Below the pieces are notes generated by a model. The model was not told the DNA's origin. It saw nothing but the letters and a program-made list of their open reading frames with translations, and made no database searches. Position numbers and translations under genes: made by a program. A DNA stretch of 64,000 nucleotides, from the NCBI RefSeq assembly GCF_000004195.4, contig NC_030682.2, positions 133,878,234 to 133,942,233 of the forward strand, read 5' to 3'. Position 1 is the first letter of the stretch, and the number at the start of each line of letters is the position of its first letter. Of the stretch, positions 56,401 through 64,000 are shown piece by piece. This stretch comes from Xenopus tropicalis (Eukaryota > Chordata > Amphibia > Anura > Pipidae).

Positions 56401-57418
56401 GTAGGAGTCTGAAAGATCAGAAGAAAAGCCAAGACACAGCTAATAATAAGAGTGGGTGTTTGACAGTGTCAGACTTAGCAGAAAGGTCAATAAAAATATG
56501 AAGACTTTGATAGTAAGTGCTGTGGCATTGCTTGCTTGGCTCTAAGTTTAACATTCATTTCTCTCCCACTCTGCTATTTTATTATGTTTATATCTCTGGC
56601 CTTCTGCATTAAGTGGCATGAACAAGAAAATGCTTAGGTTTTTCCTCTGTACTTAGCTACTTGTCCCTGCGCTTTGATATAAACCTGTGTAGAAATGCTG
56701 CCCTAAGTCATCATACGCCAGTGAATAAACATAGTCTTATGTGTCAAATCGCTTGGATATGTGGCCTTGTTTATTCTCTCCTTTCTAGAGGAAACAACAA
56801 AAGGAAAGGGAAAAAGAGAGAAGCTGGGAAATCATCTCAATGAAGGAAGAAATATAAATGTTTTCTATATAATACATATATATTGCTTAGCTCACATCTG
56901 CAAGTATATTTGACAGTATATTGACCCTCTAAGTGTCAACAGAGTAAAAAAGGCTACTGAAAAGTTCAAGGCTTGATACTGTAGGAGGCTAAAGGAGTTA
57001 TAACTTAATTGTATGTTTTGGGTGCCCTCTATTTGCTACCCACTAAACAGTTGTGCACCTTAGTGTTAGACGTGCCTGAAAATATGTGGCAAGTCCTGTG
57101 TATGACCTGGGGATGGATGGGGACTCCTGGAAAGTAACTGGATACAGGTCGCAGATGGGTTTAACATTTACTGTACAAGATGTTATAGGTTTTGACCATG
57201 ATTCTGGTTTCTAGACCGGCCATCTTTGGCTACTCATGCTTTCCCCCAAAGGCAAGGCGATGCGCTCCATGCTTCATGATAGGCAGATGATAATGTTATT
57301 GACTGTGGAGTCACTAATATGATATCAGCTAGATAAGTATAATCAAAATGTGAAAGGAACCTACCCGAGAGCTCACGTCTGTGCAAACAAGTGGGAACGT
57401 TATTTAGAGATGCACAGT
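56401..57418. other. Unassigned sequence
   Basis: No gene or array recognised. Confidence 0.4.
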
Positions 57419-57507
57419 ACTACATGTTTTGGACCACATGGGTCCTTCCTCTGGTGCATTTTGAAGGAAGAGCAGAGGAAGGACCCATGTGGTCCAAAAC
57501 ATGTAGT
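57419..57507. repeat. Perfect 35-bp palindrome with 19-base spacer
   Basis: 57,419-57,453 and 57,473-57,507 are perfectly complementary. Each arm includes GGACCACATGGGTCC or its reverse, itself a hairpin, next to CAGAGGAA and AAAAC. The arrangement equals two copies of the CTGAGGAA / GGACC...GGTCC / GAAAC terminal motif facing each other. Confidence 0.95.
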
Positions 57508-59095
57508 GGTCCCATTTTATTCCTGCGACGTACAGTTCCCCATACAAACAGAAAAAAGTAAGTTTTGGAAACTAAACTGAAAGAAAAAAGTAAAGCTTGT
57601 GAGTTTTGGAAACTAAATTGAAGCAGAAAAATATAATTAAAGATGTTAAAATAGTGCAACACCATAACCAAGGAAACTGCTGCAGAACTGATAAAATATG
57701 GTTATTTCGTTTCTTTATTAAGTTATTGCATGCAAAGCTTTCTGTGTGATCCATTAAACACAATGCGCTGAGCGGGCTGCTAATATATCTACTTTCCTTT
57801 TCTCCCTCAGGGTTCATGAAGCAGCACCTATGTCCAGTCTTATTATTAATAGTCATGTCTGGCCATGTGAATTCTCTAATTGCTGATATCAGTGCAGAGG
57901 AAATTCCATGATTTAGAGGCAACCTTTACTTCATTGTGCCTCCTATAGCTCTTGGTACAGGTGGGGACTCCTTTATCCAAGGCTACTCCAGTAGAGGGGG
58001 ATGGAAGGTTAATAGCATATTATGTCGGTTTAGGTGTAGCAAATTAACAACAGTTATTGTTTTTAGAACCTTTATTTCCGTGGAACAGTCAATAAACGTG
58101 TAGGCAGAAGCTGCAGTTGTAGTGGCATCTATTAAACCCCAGGAATACCATGGAGAGAACCATACAGTTGGCTAGGCTTACCACTAGGGGCTCCTCACTG
58201 CAAAAAACCCAAGGCCAAAAAAGTCAAAGTATGTTGTATAAGTAGGGCTTCTATAGAGCGCTGAGCATCCCACAGTTACCATTAACCTCTTCTTGATATT
58301 TCCAATAATATTTTAGAAAATACCATAATCGGATAAGAGTAAGAATGTAACAGTGGAGTGTGGCTGGGGATAAGGTAGATATGGCTCACAGGGCAACATG
58401 GGGCACAGACAAGGCTCAGTAAAATGCAGTGAGACCCAAAGAATAATTTTGTTGCACATCTCCACCCATATGTAACCTTTTTTCTGGGTTGTTACTGTAA
58501 TTTGGAATCCAGTAGCCTGGTCTCCTTTGCATGAATGGTACTGGGAACTGGGAGTGTCACTTAACGGGGGGCTCTCAGGGGCAGACACACTGGAGGTCAC
58601 AGGCTGCTCTGCAGCGCAGACACTTTCCACATTGGCACCGGTCCCCTCTTGGATCTCTAGCAGCTTGGCAGGATGGGCTCTCCTCCTACAGCCGAGTCTC
58701 AAGGCTTCTCCGGGCCAAGCTCCTCACAGGATGAAGATGCAGCCTGTCTGATCTCCTGTACAGTCTCTATCACACTGGTTCTGGCTGGATCTGGGGCCCT
58801 ACTTTAACCTGCTGGCCGCACCTTTGGTTTTGGCTCCAAAGCCAGGCACTTCCTGGATACTCTTTTTCTCCCAGAAGTGCACTGGGGCTTCCAGCACACT
58901 GGATTATTGTTCTGCCTGTAACCGGGCTGAACTATGTCACAGGCAGAACATAGGGAAGGGTTCTCTGAACCCCCTACATATATTTCTACCTTCAACTTGT
59001 CTTTCGGACCTTTAGAGATATCACTGTATCCAAGGGGGTAAGAGTATCATGTCATAGTGCCTTTCTCCAATGGGACTCATAGCAGTTTTTACAGC
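57508..59095. other. Unassigned, with a short direct repeat
   Basis: 'agttttggaaactaaa' occurs at about 57,562 and 57,603. From 58,300 to 58,990 the sequence is more GC-rich and open on several frames (up to 129 codons on the minus strand), but no protein was recognised. AATAAA on the minus strand near 58,072 and the local layout could fit an LTR, which I could not delimit. Confidence 0.3.
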
Positions 59096-59400
59096 AAAAG
59101 TTGTATGTATAAAAAAGAGGCACTAGATGGTATTATGGATAACCCTATGCAGAAATAATCGTGTCCCAATTTTTTCAAGGGTTGCAGAGTGCTTGCTGGT
59201 ACAATCTTACACGATGGGAGCGAGCCCAAGCAAGGAGGCCATTATAGGGGCACTAGGTATGATGGGACTTTAGGAGATTAGGTGACTTTTTTGGGTCACA
59301 AAGAGTGACCACAGGGAATCAAACCAGGGTCTCTAGCATGAGATCCCAAAGGCTCATCCCTTAACCTCTAGGCCTTATAGAAGCTTAGCCAACTGTTGCA
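59096..59400 (-). mobile_element. Candidate tRNA-derived SINE
   Basis: On the minus strand, TAGAGGTTAAGG (59,359-59,370) is A-box-like and GGTTTGATTCC (59,315-59,325) differs from the B-box consensus GGTTCGANTCC by one base. They are about 45 bases apart, as in tRNA genes. The sequence continues into a non-tRNA body. A cloverleaf does not close fully, so a SINE is likelier than a functional tRNA. Confidence 0.45.
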
Positions 59401-59594
59401 GATAAATGTCCATTGTCCTAGAAGAGCACTGTGCTTTAAGGGCTGCTGGGGTAAATACATTCGGGTTAGAATGCAGCACGGAGAGGCTTTGGTTTGTTCT
59501 GTGCAAGTCCCTCAGCAGGATGACTCTGAGTAAGGATTAAGCCAGTAATTTACCAACCACAAATATATATATATGATCTATTATAACTGCATGA

Positions 59595-62500
59595 AGTTAC
59601 ATAGTTACATAGGCTTGAAAAAAAGACCAAAGTTCAACTTTTCCAAGCGAACCCAGCACCCACATAGACCCACACTGACCTATCTATCCACTCACATACA
59701 GACCCATACTGACCTATCCACTCACATACAGACCCATACTGACCTATCTATCCACTCACATACAGACCCATACTGACCTATCCACTCACATACAGACCCA
59801 CACTGACCTATCTATACACTCACATACAGACCCACACTGACCTATCTATCCACTCACATACAGACCCATACTGACCTATCTATCCACTCACATACAGACC
59901 CATACTGACCTATCTATCCACTCACATACAGACCCACACTGACCTATCTATCCACCCACATACAGACCCACACTGACCTATCTATCCACTCACATACAGA
60001 CCCACACTGACCTATCTATCCACTCACATACAGACCCACACTGACCTATCTATCCACTCACATACAGACCCACACTGACCTATCTATCCACTCACATACA
60101 GACCCATACTGACCTATCTATCCACTCACATACAGACCCATACTGACCTATCTATTCACTCACATACAGACCCACACTGACCTATCTATCCACTCACATA
60201 CAGACCCATACTGACCTATCTATCCACTCACATACAGACCCACACTGACCTATCTATACACTCACATACAGACCCATACTGACCTATCCACTCACATACA
60301 GACCCATACTGACCTATCTATACACTCACATACAGACCCATACTGACCTATCCACTCACATACAGACCCATACTGACCTATCTATACACTCACATACAGA
60401 CCCATACTGACCTATCTATCCACTCACATACAGACCCATACTGACCTATCTATCCACTCACATACAGACCCACACTGACCTATCTATCCACTCACATACA
60501 GACCCACACTGACCTATCTATCCACTCACATACAGACCCATACTGACCTATCTATCCACTCACATACAGACCCATACTGACCTATCTATCCACTCACATA
60601 CAGACCCATACTGACCTATCTATCCACTCACATACAGACCCACACTGACCTATCTATACACTCACATACAGACCCACACTGACCTATCTATCCACTCACA
60701 TACAGACCCACACTGACCTATCTATCCACTCACATACAGACCCACACTGACCTATCTATACACTCACATACAGACCCATACTGACCTATCTATCCACTCA
60801 CATACAGACCCACACTGACCTATCTATCCACTCACATACAGACCCACACTGACCTATCTATCCACTCACATACAGACCCACACTGACCTATCTATACACT
60901 CACATACAGACCCACACTGACCTATCTATCCACTCACATACAGACCCATACTGACCTATCTATCCACTCACATACAGACCCACACTGACCTATCTATCCA
61001 CTCACATACAGACCCATACTGACCTATCTATCCACTCACATACAGACCCATACTGACCTATCTATCCACTCACATACAGACCCATACTGACCTATCTATC
61101 CACTCACATACAGACCCATACTGACCTATCTATCCACTCACATACAGACCCACACTGACCTATCTATCCACTCACATACAGACCCACACTGACCTATCTA
61201 TCCACTCACATACAGACCCACACTGACCTATCTATCCACTCACATACAGACCCACACTGACCTATCTATCCACTCACATACAGACCCACACTGACCTATC
61301 TATACACTCACATACAGACCCACACTGACCTATCTATCCACTCACATACAGACCCACACTGACCTATCTATACACTCACATACAGACCCATACTGACCTA
61401 TCTATCCACTCACATACAGACCCACACTGACCTATCTATCCACTCACATACAGACCCACACTGACCTATCTATCCACTCACATACAGACCCACACTGACC
61501 TATCTATCCACTCACATACAGACCCACACTGACCTATCTATCCACTCACATACAGACCCACACTGACCTATCTATCCACTCACATACAGACCCATACTGA
61601 CCTATCTATCCACTCACATACAGACCCATACTGACCTATCTATCCACTCACATACAGACCCATACTGACCTATCTATCCACTCACATACAGACCCACACT
61701 GACCTATCTATCCACTCACATACAGACCCACACTGACCTATCTATCCACTCACATACAGACCCGTACTGACCTATCTATCCACTCACATACAGACCCATA
61801 CTGACCTATCTATACACTCACACACAGACCCATACTGACCTATCTATACACTCACACACAGACCCATACTGACCTATCTATACACTCACACACAGACCCA
61901 CACTAACCTATCTATCCACTCACATACAAACCTATACTTACCTATCTATCCACTCACATACAGACCCATACTGACCTATCTATCCACTCACATACAGACC
62001 CACACTGACCTATCTATCCACTCACATACAGACCCATACTGACCTATCTATCCACTCACATACAGACCCACACTGACCTATCTATACACTCACATACAGA
62101 CCCATACTGACCTATCTATACACTCACACACAGACCCACACTAACCTATCTATCCACTCACATACAAACCTATACTTACCTATCTATCCACTCACATACA
62201 GACCCACACTGACCTATCTATCCACTCACATTCAGACCCATACTGACCTATCTATCCACTCACATACAGACCCATACTGACCTATCTATCCACTCACATA
62301 CAGACCCATACTGACCTATCTATCCACTCACATACAGACCCACACTGACCTATCTATCCACTCACATACAGACCCATACTGACCTATCTATACACTCACA
62401 TACAGACCCACACTGACCTATCTATCCACTCACATACAGACCCATACTGACCTATCTATCCACTCACATACAGACCCATACTGACCTATCTATCCACTCA

Positions 62501-62800
62501 CATACAGACCCACACTGACCTATCTATCCACTCACATACAGACCCACACTGACCTATCTATACACTCACATACATAAACTATATACACAAGCATTAACTG
62601 ACTACTACCTGTACTCTACTAATTTTAGATATTAGTATCACAAAAGCCTTGGATATTCTGCTTGTTCAAGAACTCATCCAGGCCCCTCTTATAGGCATTA
62701 ACAGAATCTGCCATTACAAAATCACTAGGAAGGGCATTCCCCAACCTCACTGCCCTCAATATGAAAACCCCCTACGCTGCTTCAAATGGAAGTTCCTTTA
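59595..62800 (-). mobile_element. CR1-like family B 3' end inflated by a minisatellite
   Basis: The left edge (59,595) is the reverse complement of the family-B 3' tip (AGTTACATAGTTACATAGG, then TTGAAAAAAAGACC). The right part (62,572-62,800) matches 38,510-38,700: 'gatattctg(a/c)ttgttcaag', 'aggcccctcttataggcatt', 'agggcattccccaacctcac', 'accccctacgctgcttc'. Between them lies about 2.9 kb of tandem 34-bp units, where the 38.4-kb copy has a single unit. No RT sequence remains. Confidence 0.9.
59660..62572. repeat. 34-bp minisatellite (about 86 copies)
   Basis: The unit CTATCCACTCACATACAGAC + ccatactgacctat (34 bp) has a 30-bp version lacking one TATC and C/T variation at CACACTG/CATACTG. Near 61,800-62,190 a block with 'acacacagacccacactaac' and 'acaaacctatacttacc' occurs twice (about 240 bp apart), a local higher-order repeat. 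Derived from a retroposon 3' UTR. Confidence 0.97.
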
Positions 62801-63129
62801 ATTTACAGTGGCCTCTCATTCCCATGATGCATGTTGCTTATATGTCTATCAAACATTCTACTCTTTCTCAAAATAATGTGCCCAGTTTTTTAAATGATTG
62901 TTTTTCCTCACTAGACCAACCAGTATTGCAGCTCCCAAACATACTGAGAAACACAAACGTGTAGATAAAAGTTTCTTTGTGCAGAATAACCTCTGCCCGT
63001 TCATTTACACATAAGTGTTCTTGTGTACTCATTCGCTGAGTGTTTTCTATATCGACTTCCTTCTCTTCCTCTCCATGGACCTCTCTAATCATCTGTAAAG
63101 AATCAACCAACACTTGTTTCCAGGAGAAG
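62801..63129. other. Unassigned sequence
   Basis: Nothing recognised. Confidence 0.4.
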
Positions 63130-63380
63130 TATTAACGTTGCTGGATGTATTCTGCTGGCAGAAAGGTTGCCGGAAAATAATCGACAATGCTATAAATGTA
63201 AATTGCGTCCGTGTTGTTAGCGTATTTAAATATAATTGTCTTTCTAATAAGGCATGGATGCTACTTAAGCAATTAGCATGATTACCGCTTCTTGTGCAGC
63301 AACTTGTATAGTTTAATTTACTGAAAATTAGCAGATCTCCGTCGGCAATCAAATTAGTCATTTATATCTGAGACGGTTTT
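63130..63380. promoter_or_regulatory. Candidate conserved non-coding region
   Basis: Repeat-free, complex sequence with many homeodomain/POU-like cores ('tatttaaatataattgtc', 'aagcaattagcatgattacc', 'caatcaaattagtcattta') and retained CpGs (AATTGCGTCCG, CTCCGTCGGC). Looks like a deeply conserved enhancer; no alignment was possible. Confidence 0.38.
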
Positions 63381-63726
63381 ATAAAGCGAAGAACGAGGGG
63401 TGGAAGTCACGTGTATTGGAAGCAGCAGTGCTGTATTTCAGCTCCATACTTATACATTGGCGCCAACCTGTGTGTAATGATTGGCAATATCCTGCCTACA
63501 GGGATCAGACAAGTTTTGGGAATGGTCAGATGGGGATAACTGGGAAAAATGCTCCCCAATTTGATATTCTATGTCTGTTTGTTATACATTCACAGCAGGG
63601 CAAATCCAAAGCACAGGGCTCAGTACACTCACACTCAGTCAGCACTCACATGTACTGAGGTCTACTCAAGTATGATATAGGTTTTGAGCGTGAACGCACA
63701 ATCGCCAAATTGAAAATATGTAAAGG
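63381..63726. other. Unassigned sequence
   Basis: An 80-codon frame at 63,416 is unsupported. No repeat recognised. Confidence 0.4.
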
Positions 63727-63910
63727 TCCCCATACACGGGCTGATTCTAGCTGCTGATATCGGTCCCTGAGACAGATTCGGCAGCTTATCGGCCTGTGTA
63801 TGGGCGGGCAGGTTTGAAAATTAGTCGGATCAGGGGCCGCATCTGCTCGTTGATTCGGCCCCTGAACCGATGGACGCCTATTCCTGTCGTTCTAATTCGA
63901 ATTAGCCAGG
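63727..63910. mobile_element. MITE with CCATACACGGGC-type end, truncated
   Basis: 'ccccatacacgggctgattc', 'agacagattcggcagctta' and 'ggcctgtgtatgggcggg' match 6843-6930. The right half of the family is missing because another repeat begins at about 63,930. Confidence 0.7.
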
Positions 63911-63929
63911 ATATCGTACGCCCAATTAA

Positions 63930-64000
63930 TGTCATTTTATTGGTATTTATTTTGATTATTGAAACTTAACAGTAGCTGCTGCATTACCCACTGTAGTCTT
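63930..64000. mobile_element. Partial copy of the CTCGAGTATAAGCC MITE (runs off window)
   Basis: 'attttattggtatttatttt', 'gattattgaaactta' and 'cagtagctgctgcatt' match 4165-4225 with few differences. The element continues past the window edge. Confidence 0.75.

Noticed and set aside
58313..58702. 129-codon minus-strand frame
   Set aside because: No domain recognised, and overlapping plus frames are equally open; may be part of an unresolved LTR.
59596..62800. CRISPR-like array of short repeats and 'spacers'
   Set aside because: The 34-bp units are contiguous with no unique spacers, in vertebrate DNA inside a retroposon end.

Overview
The window looks like vertebrate genomic DNA that is mostly non-coding and dominated by transposons and satellites. 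The best match is a frog of the genus Xenopus, most likely X. tropicalis. I base this on repeat families I recognise by eye: a MITE with ends like TACAGGTATGGGA, a hAT-like MITE ending GGTTGGGGATCACTG, CR1-like retroposons whose 3' ends carry short ACTATGT-type repeats, and a SPIN hAT element. The species call is from memory and was not searched. I see no bacterial-type operon and no intact protein-coding gene.

Gene-like signals are few. A CpG-enriched segment at 18.06-18.56 kb holds a perfect-looking splice donor (GCAG|GTGAGT) on the minus strand and a ZNF143/Staf-like motif, so it may be a promoter with a first exon. Two possible plus-strand exons (10,378-10,441 and 12,231-12,390) have good splice contexts but no recognisable product. 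Several single-copy, complex stretches (about 0.7-1.56, 20.0, 21.75, 30.9-31.4, 53.95-54.25 and 63.13-63.38 kb) look like conserved non-coding elements. The first contains a 47-bp inverted repeat (46/47 identical) with a TCAAATGCAAATG octamer motif on each side.

Layout. 0-7 kb: candidate regulatory DNA, then MITEs, one with a 113-bp internal tandem array. 7.4-10.4 kb: decayed CR1-like retrotransposon whose 3' UTR has grown into a 1.5-kb, 41-bp minisatellite. 10.4-13.2 kb: candidate exons. 13.2-17.6 kb: polypurine tract, a second MITE with the 113-bp array, and a 1-kb GATA array. 18-33 kb: candidate promoter, hAT-like MITEs, Penelope-like terminal fragments and unique DNA. 34.1-35.7 kb: 22-bp minisatellite. 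36.8-37.6 kb: solo LTR with a SPIN element at its edge. 38.4-39.8 kb: a second CR1-like pseudogene. 40.8-42.8 kb: 19-bp minisatellite. 45-47.1 kb: 38-bp minisatellite and a GATA array split by a solo LTR. 47.8-53.5 kb: palindromic and hAT-like MITEs, including one MITE with a 51-bp array. 54-59.4 kb: repeat relics and a tRNA-like SINE. 59.6-62.8 kb: a CR1-like 3' end inflated by a 34-bp minisatellite. 63-64 kb: candidate conserved element and MITEs.

The recurring theme is minisatellites born inside transposons. In at least four places a segment present once in related copies or flanking sequence has been amplified in tandem. A second theme is hairpin architecture: several unrelated-looking repeat ends share a CTGANGAA / stem / GAAA layout that recalls, but does not exactly match, a hammerhead ribozyme. 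The very long minus-strand reading frames (500-750 codons) are by-products of stop-free satellite units and should not be annotated as genes.
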